The notes under the pieces are model-generated. The model saw only the letters and a list, made by a program, of their open reading frames with translations, searched no databases and was not told the origin of the DNA. The position numbers and the translations under genes were made by a program. From the NCBI RefSeq assembly GCF_964340395.1, contig NC_135561.1, positions 9,493,732 to 9,536,231 on the forward strand: DNA of 42,500 nt, read 5' to 3'. Shown piece by piece: positions 1 to 11,057 of the stretch. Source of the stretch: Glandiceps talaboti (taxonomy: Eukaryota; Hemichordata; Enteropneusta; Spengelidae). Each line of letters begins with the position of its first letter. Positions within the stretch are counted from its first letter, which is position 1.

Positions 1-545
1 TTTCCGTCCGTTTAGTGTGTTTTCATGAAATGCTGAGACCCATTTAATTGAAGCGGGACATTCCTGTTCATGTGTTTAGATTCATGCTATAGATGCCCCA
101 GAATCATGAGAATGTAATATTGCGCGGTGTCATGGATGTTCATTGCTTTGTGGAATACCTTGTCTGTAATGTGCGCGCCATTGTCTCTGACGACTGTACT
201 TGGCAAACATTTGAACCACCAAAACCATCATTCCTGGGTAGCAGACAACAATTGTATATCATGGAGTAAATTGACCTGTACCCCAATACGAAATGTCGAC
301 TTTATCCGTCTCTATGCGTCGTACACACCAGTGACCAACCTGCCCATCAAGTATGTCCAGAGCAACTGGCTGATTTAATATTCATAGCCATCGGAAAGGT
401 ATCAGCTAGGCAAAATGGTGGACGGTGGAACGTTTCCGTATATTCGAACATTTGCGCAACCTCTGCACAAGCTTTGCCCAAGCGGAAACAGTCGCCAAAT
501 GAGATTTTTCGGATAATATTAAAATGGTAACTCGGCGTGACAGCG

Positions 546-658
546 GTATGTATGTATGTATGTATGTATGTATGTATGTATGTATGTATGTATGTATGTA
601 TGTATGTATGTATGTATGTATGTGTGTATGTATGTATGTATGTATGTATGTATGTGTA
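546..658 (+). repeat. (TATG)n microsatellite
   Basis: A nearly pure TATG array with two TGTG interruptions. The equivalent place in copy 2 of the surrounding tandem unit (4381-4401) is short, so the expansion is specific to this copy. Apparent Met-Tyr-Val-Cys reading frames across it are artefacts of the repeat. Confidence 0.95.
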
Positions 659-1174
659 TGGTTTATCCTGTGCGCCTAAGGTTTAGTAAAACTCTTCTCG
701 ATATCTATAAAAGGTGTGAAGATATGGCAGTGCTTCGAGGCGAAAAAAAATTGGTACACTTTCATTCTCAACGATTGACAATATCTCTTTCTCTGAGAGT
801 CCGATAAATGATTATATTTTGCTTTAATGTGGTTTGGTGGATGGGGCAATGATTTTAGGGTCCGAACTGTAAAATACAAAATCATGCCATGTGTACAGAT
901 ACATAGCATTTCTTCTTTTGCTTGCATCATGACCTGGTGAGAATTCGTATGTTTACAGTATTTCTCTCAAAATATATATAATCTTTGATATGTAATAAAT
1001 ACAATAGAATGGACATATATGAAAAAAGATTGATATACTACGAAGAATGTGCAGAGAAACACCATTACAATTGGTTGCAGATTTCCAGCATCGATGTGTC
1101 TGTACAGTGAACAACGTTGGTTCACACGTATTTCTACATAAATTCTCTCAAAATTATTGCATGAGTAAAATATA

Positions 1175-1538
1175 ACCGAGTCCAAAATACATTGACCTTT
1201 TCCAAGGCATAATGACCCACCTTAAAAGTTAATAGGTTTTTGACAGATTTGTTCTCATTTTCACCAGAGATGGTTCATAAGTGTCTGATGTTGGCTGGAA
1301 TTTCCAGCCACGAACTATCGCTGGTTTATAGGTCTCTGTGGTTGGCTTGAATTTCAAGCCACAAACCAGAGATGGTTCATAGGTCTCTGTGGTTGGCTGG
1401 AATTTCCAGCCACATACCTTAAAAATCACCCATATTATGCACAAAGTGGTGAAGAAAAATAGCCTATTTCCACTTTTTTGTGCATATAATGACCATGAAA
1501 TTGACCATTTGGAACGGTCAATGTATTTTGGACTCAGT
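1175..1538. mobile_element. 364-bp MITE with TA target duplication (mariner-like ends)
   Basis: The element has terminal inverted repeats of 23 bp: ACCGAGTCCAAAATACATTG at the left end, and the reverse complement of the right end differs by one base. A TA lies on each side (1173-1174 and 1539-1540). Copy 2 of the tandem unit has the uninterrupted site, aaaatatattttgaggg, near 4916. The interior has three 51-bp tandem repeats (about 1264-1413) and a subterminal hairpin (1431-1449 with 1470-1491). There is no transposase. TA duplication and end structure suggest Tc1/mariner-type mobilisation; that assignment is inference. Confidence 0.85.
1264..1413. repeat. Three 51-bp tandem repeats with palindromes
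   Basis: Inside the MITE, a 51-bp unit occurs three times. Each unit contains a 17-bp palindrome with a one-base centre, at 1293-1309, 1344-1360 and 1395-1411, exactly 51 bp apart. Units 1 and 3 carry GGCTGGAATTTCCAGCC; unit 2 carries GGCTTGAATTTCAAGCC, changed on both arms so that the palindrome is kept. Because 51 is a multiple of three, the minus strand also reads as a 17-residue peptide repeat, which I consider incidental. Confidence 0.8.
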
Positions 1539-3029
1539 TAATATATATTTTGAGGGACCTGTTCAAACCCTATTAAAGCCCCGTTTTTATAGGGGCATAT
1601 TGCAATTGCAATTGTAAAATGATATTATTGGGTACGAACTAACTACATCATGTACATCATATGTTACATGGTTCAGGGACAAATGCCCCCCCCCCCCCCG
1701 GGACAAATGCTTTCCTGACAAACGCCCCTGTAGGAAAATTGCCCCAGATAAACGCCCCCGGTAGGACTGTCATTGCCTACGAATAGAGAAAAAAAAATCT
1801 ACATGAATCATCTTTACAAAATAGCTGCATTGTGGCATTTGGTCGAAGATTACGTAAATTTGAAATCACCAAAATCGTTAGTTAGATGACATTTTTTTTA
1901 TCGTCTGAAACAGATTAACACGTGTTTTAACAACGGATTCAGAAAAACTTCAAAATTAATTTCACATGTCGCAGAGGGACTAGGATTCACGAAGTATTGA
2001 ATGTATGGGCGCGAGCGGATTAAGCTTTGCATTTCCGGAATATGTGCTCAATGTAGCCTACTTACAATGTGCTATCTCGAGTTAGTAGAAATGTCATTGA
2101 TTTTACCATTATTGTCCTTCTGTGTGTTCTATGAAATTATCGGTTATAGCAGTTGTATGCAGATTGATTAAACTGGTAATTCCAAATCCAACGTATAATG
2201 CCAATTTTTTTTTTAAAGTAAATAAAATCACATACATGTGCACTATGATGGAGCTTGATGTGAGCATCGATGTAGTGATAGGATTTTAAGTAATTTATGC
2301 ATATAAGGGAAATTCAAACTAGCATAGGGAGCACTGACTTTTAGCTAATGTTTTTGTCCTATTTTGCACAGAATAAGTTTCACATAGCTCTCATATTTCA
2401 TATATAATTTGTCTTAATATATACTGATTACATCTGAATAGATATAACTGATGTTTACTGAGTTTGGTAGTCAATATATCAGGTTTACGATCAGACTGGG
2501 GATATTAGTCTATCAACAACCTATGACCCAGTTGTCAGTCAGGCTTACACAGAGTACGGGTGACGGCGGAGCTTGGTGTGAGCATGGGTGCATTATCCGT
2601 GGTGTGAGACAGGATAATTCAAATACGAAAAGAAAACAATGTCAAATAAAAGAGGATACAATAATTTATTTTGGTGGGAGAAGATACAATGTACCTCCAG
2701 TCCTCCACACACAAGGTCATATTCACATTGAATAGGTCGTAGCGACAACTAAAACACCCACCCTATGTCTCAATCATTATGTACATGTTGTGACTGTCTG
2801 AGTGATGTTATACATCACAACATGATTAGGAAGATTAGCCTTGGACATGTCCAAACGTGTACAGCGGTCTTTCAAGTATGTAAATACCGTAACTAGGTCC
2901 CTTCCCGTGACAACCAATTCCCTCGGGGTCTGGTGTTGCCTACCACGCTACTGGAGTTTTTAGAGTTTTTGTTTTGGAGAGCTTGACAACAATTTAATAC
3001 AAGTGAATGTGTTCAAATATATGTAGGTG

Positions 3030-3745
3030 TTCAATACAAAGTGATATGTCTACAAGAGGATACACCACACCTGCATCTAAATCACGGGTGATTATCTAAG
3101 TTGTCATCTTCAATTGACACCAGGTTAAACATTTCCTTTAGTAGGAAAATGTTTACAATGTTGCTATATGGCATTCATTTCAATTTAATTAAATTCTGTC
3201 GCATCTATGTAGCAGTTGTTGTAAATATACTACTTAGGAGATATAGCTAATGTAAATGTCAATTATCCCGACTAGCCGGCCGCGACAAGGGGCTAAATAC
3301 ACAACTTCGTGTTAATGTGCTGTTAAATTCAAAGGTATTTCTATCTCTTGCACCTGGATAAACAAAACGTATTCAGTATGTTGAATTTGTTTTGTTTTGG
3401 GCATCTTAGTTTAGTTCAATTGAATTCGTTCATATATAGGCAGATGTTGATTTCATACCTATCTAAAAAATGGTTTGATCTGGTACAAACGGGAAACGTT
3501 TATATACAAGTGGCATGTCTACAACAGAATACACCACACCTGCATCTAAATCACAAGTAATTATCTAAGATGTCATCTTTAATTAACTTTAGGTTAATTT
3601 TTTTCTTCACTAGGAAAATGTTTACAATGTTGCTATGTGAGATTCGTTTGAATTTAATTAAATTCATTCACATCTATGCAGCAGTATTCCATTCTACCTC
3701 TTACACCAGGATAAATAAAACTTGTTCAGTATGTTGATTTTTTTT
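3030..3745 (+). repeat. Internal duplication inside the tandem unit (copy 1)
   Basis: A block of about 200 bp beginning near 'gtctacaa-aggatacaccacacctgcatc' occurs at about 3045-3225 and again at about 3513-3695, each followed by a similar 'ggataaa-aaaac...ttcagtatgttga' stretch (about 3355 and 3713). The first block has an extra ~120 bp containing 'ctagccggccgcgac'. The same internal pair exists in copy 2, so this duplication is older than the 4-kb duplication. Confidence 0.75.
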
Positions 3746-5414
3746 AAATATAGGCCATCTCGTTTCCCCCTTGTACTCGTGAGTTCAGGGGTAGGTTTCG
3801 GACTCATAAGATTTACAATCATCTTTATCGATTTCATACTTATTAAATTCATACTAAGGCTGCATTTTTCGTCCGTTTAGTGTGTTTTCATGAAATGCTG
3901 AGACCCATTTAATTGAAGCGGGACATTCCTGTTCTTGTGTTTACATTCATATGCTATAGGAGTCCCAGAATCATGAGAATGTGATATTGCGCGGCGTCCT
4001 GGGTGTTCATTGCTTTATGGAATAGCTTTTTTGTAATGTGGACGCCATTGTCTTTGACGACTGTACTTTGGCAACATTTGAACCACCATAACCATCATTC
4101 CTGGGTAGCAGACAACAGTTGTATATCAATACGAAATGTTGACTTTACCCATCTCAATGCAACGTAAACACCTGTGACCAACCTGCCCATCAGGTATGTC
4201 CAGAGGAACTGTCTGATTTAATATCCATAGCCATCGGGAAGGTATCAACTATGCAAAAAGATGGAGCGTTTTCGTATATTCGCACATTTGTGCAACCTCT
4301 GCAAAAGCTTTGCCCAAGCTGAAACAGTCGCCAAATGAGATTTTTCGTACAATATTAAAATTGGGAATCGATGTGACAGCGGTATGTATGTGTGTGTATG
4401 TTTAATCCTGTGCGCGTAAGGTTAAGTAAGACTCTTCTCGATATCTATAAAGGGTGTGAAGATGTGGCAGTGCTTCGAGACAAAAAGGGTGGTACACTTT
4501 CATTCTCAACGATTGACAATTTCTCTTTCTCTAAGAGTCTGGTAAATTATTATATTTTGCTTTAATGTGTTTTGGTGGATGGGGAATTGATTTTAGAGTC
4601 CGAACTGTGAAATAAAAAATCATGCCATGTGTCCATATACATAGCATTTCGTCTTTTGCTTGTACCGTGACCTGGTGAGAATTCGTATTTTTACAGTATT
4701 TCTCTCAACATCTTAAATATATATAATCTTTGATACGTAAAAAATGCAATTGTAGAATGTATATAGATGAAAAAAGATTGATATACTACGAAGAATATGC
4801 ATAGAAACACAACTGCAATCGGTTGCAGATTTTCAGCATCGAGGTGTTTGTGCAGCGAACAACGTTGGTTCACACATATTTCTCCATAAAGATTTTCAAA
4901 AGTATGGCATGAGAAAAATATATTTTGAGGGACCTATTCCAACCCTATTAAAGCCCCGTTTTTAAAGTGACAAATTGCAATTGCAATTGTAAAATGATAT
5001 TATTGGGTACGAACTAACTACATCATGTACATCATATGTTACATAGTTCAAGGACAAACGCTTCCCTGACAAATACCAATGGACAATGCCTCCCAGACAA
5101 ACGCCCCGGTAGTACTGTCATTGCCTACGAATAGAGAGCAAAAAAAATCTACAAAAATCATCTTTACAAAATAGTTGCAATGTGGCATTCGGTCGAAGAT
5201 TACGTAAATTTGAAATCACCAAAATCGTTAATTAGATGACAATTGTTTATTATCGTCTGTAACAGATTAACACGTGTTTAACAACGGAATCGGGAAAACT
5301 TCAAAAATTAACGTCACATGTCACAGAGGGACTGTGATTCACGAAATATTGAATGGATGAGCGCGAGCGGATTAAGCTTTGCATTTCCGGAATATGTGCT
5401 CAATGTAGCCTACT

Positions 5415-5875
5415 TTGATTTGATTTGATTTGAATTTATTCGGCAATAAAATAAAGTAAAAACATACATTTAAAAGTATTGCCGAGGATAAAACAACAAA
5501 GCAATTAAAACTTATTTCCATTGTGGTCCTCGATTTCGAAAATTCAACATGTCGGTAGGCAAAGAACTCTGGTCATGTGATTGGAGCAAGATTAGTGAAA
5601 AATGGAAATGAAACATACAAACATGAAAATGACTCCTGAAAAACAATACAACTAGTGTATATACATTACTAACCTTTACTGTTGGAAAGCATTTGAGACA
5701 TTAAGTGGTTTTTGACCGATTTCTTAAATGTACTTTTACACTGAGAATGCCGTATCGGCAGTGGTAAACTGTTCCATACTGCAGTACCAGTGTACCTAAA
5801 AGTATGACTGCCGCAGCCTTTAACTCTGGGATCTGGGATTATAACGTGCGATCTCGAGTTAGGTAGAAATGTCAT
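5415..5875 (-). mobile_element. 5'-truncated non-LTR retrotransposon (RT C-terminus and 3' end)
   Basis: On the minus strand a 68-codon frame (5875-5669) reads like the extreme C-terminus of a CR1/L2/Rex1-type ORF2 protein: a Ser-Arg-Ser-His start, then Thr-Phe-Arg-Tyr-Thr-Gly, Val-Trp-Asn-Ser-Leu-Pro-x-x-Ile-Arg, and Phe-Lys-Lys-x-Val-Lys-x-His-Leu. The following ~250 bp end in a short (CAAAT)n tail at 5415-5434 (plus strand), typical of non-LTR 3' ends. The upstream boundary is unclear because bases beyond about 5845 are shared with copy 1. The exact clade is not determined. Confidence 0.7.
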
Positions 5876-6689
5876 TCATTTTCCCATTATTGTCCTCCCG
5901 TGTGTTCTATGAAATTATCGGTTATAGCAGTTGTATGCAGATTGATTAAACTGGTAATTCCAAATCCAATGTATAATGCCAAATCTTTTTTTTTAAAAGT
6001 CAATAAAATCACATATATGTGCTATGATGGAGCTTGATGTGAGCAGAATAAGTTTCACATAGCTCTCATATTTCATATATACTTTGTCTAAATATATACT
6101 GATTACAACTGAATAGAAATAACTGACGTTTACTGAGTTTGGTAGTCAATATATCAGGTTTACGATACACACTGTGGATATTGGTCTATCAACAACCTTT
6201 GGCCCAGTTGTCAGTCAGGCTTACACAAAGCAAGGGTGATGGTGGAGTTTGATATGAGCATGGATAATTCAAGGACGAAAAGAAAACAATGTCAAATAAA
6301 AGAGGATACAATAATTTATTTTGGAGAGAGAAGATACAATGTACCTCCAGTCCTCCACACACAAGGTCATATTCACATTGCATGGGTCGTAGCGACAACT
6401 ACAACACCCATCCTATGTCTCAATCATTATGTTCATGTTGTGACTGTCTGAGTGATGTTATACGTCACAACATGATAAGGAAGATTAGCCTTGGATATGT
6501 CCAAACGTGTACAGCGGTCTTTTACTATGTAAATACCGTAACTAGGTCCCTTCCCGTGACAACCAATTCCCTCGGGGTCTAGTGTTGCCTACCATGCTAC
6601 TGGAGTGTTTAGAGTTTTTGTTTTGGAGAGCTCGACAACAATTTAATCCAAGTAAATTTGTTCATATATATGTAGGTGGTCAAAACAAA

Positions 6690-7850
6690 GTGATATGTCT
6701 GCAACAGGATACACCACACCTGCATCTAAATCACGAGTAATTATCTAAGATGTCATCTTCAATTGACACCAGGTTAAACATTTCATTCAGTAGGAAAATG
6801 TTTACAATGTTGCTATGTGACATTCATTTCAATTTAATTAAATTTTGTCACATCTATGTAGCAGTTGTAAATATACTACTTAGGAGATATAGCTAATGTA
6901 AATGTCAATTATTCCGACTAGCCGGCCGCGACAAGGGGCTAAATACACAACTTCGTGTTAATGTGCTGTTAAATTCAAAGGTATTTCAGTCTGTCTCTTG
7001 CACCTGGATAAACAAAACGTATTCAGTATGTTGAATTAGTTTGTACCTTTAAAATTGTGCATGTCTATAATATTTCTCTTTACATTTTTAATTTCATATT
7101 TTGATCCGTTGCAGATAAATTGTAGCATGTGCACGAATAAAAAAGTATTAAAACTATACTACCGAGGAGGGATCATATTTATAGATTGGTTTTACAACAT
7201 TGGGATGTACCACAATCAAACTGGATAATTTAGGCAAGAAAATCACCAAGGCTATCAACGGAAGGTTTTCACAAATGTAGAACCCTTTAAGACTCTCAGG
7301 TAATCTCTGATCACAGTGCATATTATATGTTTGAAAATAGCTTTTTGACTTCTCCTTCGGATTTTCGGACTGTTTGTAGATAATGAAATATTTATGGCTT
7401 TATCTCAAACTATAACAATTATTCGTCCCAGAAATAATTGAACACTTCTGTCTGGTTAAAATTCGCGTCTTCTCTAATTTAATTTGTTTTGTTTTGTTTT
7501 GGGCAGCTTAGTTTAGTTCAATTGAATTCGTTCATATATAGGCAGATGTTGATTTCATACCTGTCTCAAAAATTGGTTGATATGCTACAAAGGGGAAACG
7601 GTTATATACAAGTGGCATGTCTACAACATGATACACCCCACCTGCATCTAAATCACGAGTAATTATCTAGGATGTCATCTTCAATTGACACCAGGTTAAC
7701 CATTTCCTCAGTAGGAAAATATTTACAATGTTGCTATGTGAGATTCGTTTGAATTTAATTAAATTCTTTCAAATCTATGCAGCAGTATTTCATTCTACCT
7801 CTTACACCAGGATAAATAAAAGTTATTCAGTATGTTGAATTATTTTTTAA
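6690..7850 (+). repeat. Internal duplication inside the tandem unit (copy 2)
   Basis: The counterpart of the internal pair in copy 1, with blocks at about 6695-6865 and 7615-7795. The two blocks are farther apart here because of the 447-bp segment at 7038-7484 that copy 1 lacks. Confidence 0.7.
7038..7484. other. 447-bp block present only in copy 2
   Basis: Copy 1 reads 'ttgaatttgttttgttttggg' without interruption near 3378. Copy 2 has the same flanks separated by about 447 bp. The junctions share an AATT(TG) microhomology. I see no inverted repeats, poly(A) tail or coding signal in the block, so it may equally be sequence deleted from copy 1. Confidence 0.65.
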
Positions 7851-7970
7851 ATATAGGCCATCTCGTTTTCCCCTTGTACTCGTGAGTTCAGGGGTATGTT
7901 TCTGACTCATAAGATTTACAATCATCTTTATCGATTTCATACTTATTAAATTCTTACTACGACTGCACTT

Positions 7971-8376
7971 TTTCGTCCATTTAGTGTATTTTCATGAAAT
8001 GCTGAGACCCATTTAATTGAAGCGGGACATTTCTGTTCATGTGTTTACATTGATATGCTATGGGAGTCCCAGAATGATGAGAATGTGATATTGCGCGGCA
8101 TCCTGGGTGTTCATTGCTTTATGGAATAGCTTGTTTGTAATGTGGACGCCACTGTCTTTGACGACTGTGACTTGGGCAATATTTGAACCACCATAACCAT
8201 CATTCCTGGGTAGCAGACAACCATTGTATATCATGGAGTTAATTGAAACCTACCCCAATATGAAATGTTGACTTTACCCATCTCAATGCAACGTAAACAC
8301 CTGTGACCAACCTGCCCATCAAGTATGTCCAGAGGATCTGTCTGATTTAATCCACGGCCATCCGGAAGGGATCAAC
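7971..8376. repeat. Tandem ~4-kb unit, truncated copy 3
   Basis: The first ~405 bp of the unit appear a third time, again in direct orientation. Similarity stops abruptly near 8376, where the shared 'gccatc-ggaag-gatcaac' stretch gives way to unrelated sequence. This marks the right edge of the tandem array inside the window. Confidence 0.8.
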
Positions 8377-8813
8377 AAGTTGGTTAAAACTGAAAATTAA
8401 CGTGACCACATGGCTTTACGACTTTACACCAAGAAACCGACCCCATCTCTGTGTGTAGACTGGAAATGTGTGTTGAGATAAGGGGAATGAAGACAATATT
8501 TTATTGAATATTCAACGTGAAATGAATATATCATACTGGTATGTATACATGTACACCATGTACTTTGACTTGTAACATTGGAAGATTCTATTAAGGGAAT
8601 GGTGACGGAGCGGTGGGTGGACATGTCGAGAACTTACATTCTTCACAAAGAGATGTTCTGAAACTTTTTTCTCACCCTTCTTACCTCCCTTTAGTTTGTA
8701 TGTTTTGTTTTGTTTGTTTTTGTGTGTAATTATACTAGTCATATCTTCTCCAATATTTTAGTATTGTATTTTAATTTTCTGTTAGTGCTGCTCCTAACAT
8801 GCATAGTGAGTCC
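8377..8813. other. Non-coding stretch between tandem array and hairpin 1
   Basis: Unique-looking AT-rich sequence. Only short chance reading frames are present, and I see no splice-flanked exon or repeat. Confidence 0.5.
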
Positions 8814-9050
8814 CAATCTGATTAAAATCCGATGTAGATGTCGGCTAATCGTTCACTTGCTATTTTACCTTCGTTATTTTGCTTGAATTGACCTTCATGG
8901 TACATGTTTACATTTTTTAGCCTGATCGTAGAGGATGCGACCAGGCTAAAAATGTAAACATGTACCATGAAGGTCAATTCAGGCAAAATAACGAAGGTAA
9001 AATAGCAATGAACGATTAGCCGACATCTACATCGGATTTTAATCAGATTG
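8814..9050. repeat. Long hairpin 1 (arms ~113 bp, ~9-base loop)
   Basis: 'caatctgattaaaatccgat' at 8814 is the reverse complement of the sequence ending at 9050, and the match continues inward through 'gtacatgtttacatttttta' to the centre near 8930-8938 (agcctg-tcg ... cga-caggct), with few mismatches. The structure is a near-perfect foldback, followed at once by an AAAT/GAAT microsatellite. It may be a foldback MITE or an inverted duplication; no target duplication is clear. Confidence 0.9.
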
Positions 9051-9076
9051 AGAGAGTCCCTGATACAGAAGGGATG

Positions 9077-9151
9077 AAATAAATAAATAAATAAATAAAT
9101 GAATGAATGAATGAATGAATGAATGAATGAATGAATGAATGAATAAATGAA

Positions 9152-9214
<63 letters not shown>

Positions 9215-9216
9215 AC
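9077..9216 (+). repeat. (AAAT)n/(GAAT)n microsatellite
   Basis: A compound tetranucleotide array, AAAT then GAAT then AAAT again. The minus-strand frame of 148 aa that crosses it is low-complexity Leu-Phe-Ile-Tyr and is not a gene. Confidence 0.95.
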
Positions 9217-9909
9217 GAATAACAGAAATCTGTGATGAGTTTATATTTAAGAGAAGTTGTGGCGTCACTGAGTACGAGTGTTCCCGGGGTAATAATTGTT
9301 CACAATTTCATTCAAATATTGAGTTGGTAGGCACCATAATTTTTTTTATATGAACGTTCTTTTCTTCAGATTTACGAACAAAACTATTCATTTCGGCATA
9401 TATGCTCACATCTAATGAGTGTAACTTATTATTAATTAACAGCTACATAGTTATGTCAATCGGAATAATAACTTACTTTATAAAACATTCGTAGGGGTTG
9501 CTACGGTGTTTCAAAGTTTACGTTTGATTCGTTTTCTTCTCTAATACTTCATCAGCTAGCATAAATTTGAGAGGTAGACCATGCATGATGGTGCCGTATA
9601 CATAACCCGTGTACACCACAAACGAAAAATATTTCAAACGTTTTAAACGATCAAATATAATCATAGGTGAAGTTTAAAATGATAAAGATTGGCCACGTCA
9701 TCATGTTCTCTAAACATTGCACGATGCAAGGCCAACGAATTTATATTTAGCCCGAAAAACGAATTAAAATCAACAGACATACCCACATCGTGCATTATTT
9801 TCCTCAAAGGAAGACTAGTAGAAAACCCAAATAATATATGTACTATTTTTTTGCGTCAGTTTTAATGTGTTATATTTATCTGGTCGATGTTGGCGCTGTT
9901 AACCCTGGG
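9217..9909. other. Non-coding stretch between hairpins 1 and 2
   Basis: AT-rich sequence without a convincing exon. Nothing recognisable was found. Confidence 0.5.
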
Positions 9910-10103
9910 CGTAGGGGCGTGTAATATTTCATAGATTGTTGTTTTCCTGGTCTAGTCTACAGACTAAATATAACAACCTTTTGACTATATATTCCTATTA
10001 CAGGAAAAACATCATACAGGTAGGAATCTATAGTCAAAGGGTTGTTATATTTAGTCTGTAGACCAATAAAACAACAATCTATGAAATATTACACGCCCCT
10101 ATG
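9910..10103. repeat. Long hairpin 2 (arms ~88 bp, ~20-base loop)
   Basis: The left arm (about 9910-9998, including gtaatatttcatagattgtt and agactaaatataacaacc) is mirrored by the right arm (about 10018-10103, ggttgttatatttagtct then aacaatctatgaaatattac). The arms have a few indels, and the loop is roughly caggaaaaacatcatacagg. No protein is encoded. Confidence 0.88.
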
Positions 10104-10242
10104 CTTGCATGCATTGTGCCAGTCGTGCCAGTCGATACGCGATGCAGCACGCTTGCATGTCACGCTGGTACTAAATAGTGCCCTCTAGATCTGTCGATGA
10201 CCTTTGGTCTCGACCGTTGCGCCGATTCCCAGCTGATTCCGT

Positions 10243-11057
10243 CACGAGTGTGAAGCTACCATCATATTCATATTCATCTTCACTTTCAAAAGTTGACCTC
10301 TACGATCAATGTGAATATGATGATAGCTTACACATTCATTATCAGATTCGAAGTACTTCCGAATGGGTACGAACATGCGTTCGGCAAATCACATATCCTT
10401 CATTGGCAGGTTGAAATCATGTGATTGTAATTACTTTTCACTTGATTTGCCTGGATTTGCATGCTATCTTGTTATTTTTGCCAGAGTATTCAATTTGCAC
10501 CATGAATTATTGTTGTCATGGACCATTATTTTTCACAATCGATTGCGTTGACCGATCCCGGTAATTGTGGTCTTGACATCCACACTATTTTGTGTAAATT
10601 TCACCAGTGTAAGTGTTAAGTAGGGTTTCAAAGATAGCGGCACTGCGGGAAATCAAAACACACCCAGCCAGGCCGTATTTTATTACATTACTCATACAGG
10701 TTTTTTGTACACCCAAATATTGATATTTCATTTTCAAAGATATGGGAAAGGCATACTAAACATCCAAATTAGTTTTTTATATGACAACAATAATTCATGG
10801 TGCAAATTGGATACTCTGCCAAAAATAAGAAGAAAGCATGCAAATCCACGCTAATCAAGTGAAAAGTAACTACAATCACATGATTTCAACCTGCCAATGA
10901 AGGATTTGTGATTTGCCGAACGCTTGTTCGTACCCATTCGGAAGACTTCGAATCTGATGATGAACGTGTGAAGCTATCATCATATTCACATTGATCGTAG
11001 AGGTCAACTTTTGAAAGTGAATATGAATCTGAATATGATGGTAGCTTCACACTCGTG
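10243..11057. repeat. Inverted repeat 3 (arms ~277 bp, spacer ~260 bp)
   Basis: The left arm 10243-10520 and right arm 10781-11057 are reverse complements over nearly their full length. For example, cacgagtgtgaagctaccat at 10243 matches the right end, and gaattattgttgtcat at 10504 matches 10781. Each arm also contains a smaller inverted repeat around 'gtgtgaagctaccatcatat' and its complement about 80 bp on (10247-10345, and 10970-11057 in the right arm), so the structure is nested. The 78-codon frame in the left arm has no recognisable domain. Confidence 0.9.

Larger units (their letters stand above)
1..3865. repeat. Tandem ~4-kb unit, copy 1
   Basis: This is the first visible copy of a long tandem repeat. 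Its opening bases (Cgtccgtttagtgtgttttc and what follows) recur at about 3866 and 7971, and almost the whole of 1-3865 can be followed in order in 3866-7970. Known differences from copy 2 are a TA-flanked MITE (1175-1538), an expanded TATG microsatellite (546-658), a C-run at 1686-1700, and absence of two blocks present in copy 2. No gene is recognised. A short reading frame around 2611-2735 is partly kept in copy 2 but ends differently. The window starts inside the array, so the true unit boundary and copy number are unknown. Confidence 0.85.
3866..7970. repeat. Tandem ~4-kb unit, copy 2
   Basis: This is the second copy of the ~4-kb unit, in the same orientation as copy 1 and with many scattered substitutions. 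Compared with copy 1 it has an extra block holding a LINE 3' end (about 5415-5845), an extra block of about 447 bp at 7038-7484, and a deletion equivalent to copy 1 positions 2267-2370. The TATG tract is only about 20 bp here (4381-4401) against 113 bp in copy 1. No intact gene is visible. Confidence 0.85.

Noticed and set aside
1229-1444. 17-residue peptide repeat on the minus strand
   Set aside because: It follows from a 51-bp palindromic DNA repeat inside a MITE; there is no start context, splice site or family.
2451-2735. 94-codon frame in tandem copy 1, partly shared with 6236-6451 in copy 2
   Set aside because: The shared part is only about 40 residues, the ends differ and no domain is recognisable. 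The similarity is explained by the DNA duplication.
8822-9268. 148-codon minus-strand frame
   Set aside because: It runs through a microsatellite and one arm of a hairpin; the composition is low-complexity.
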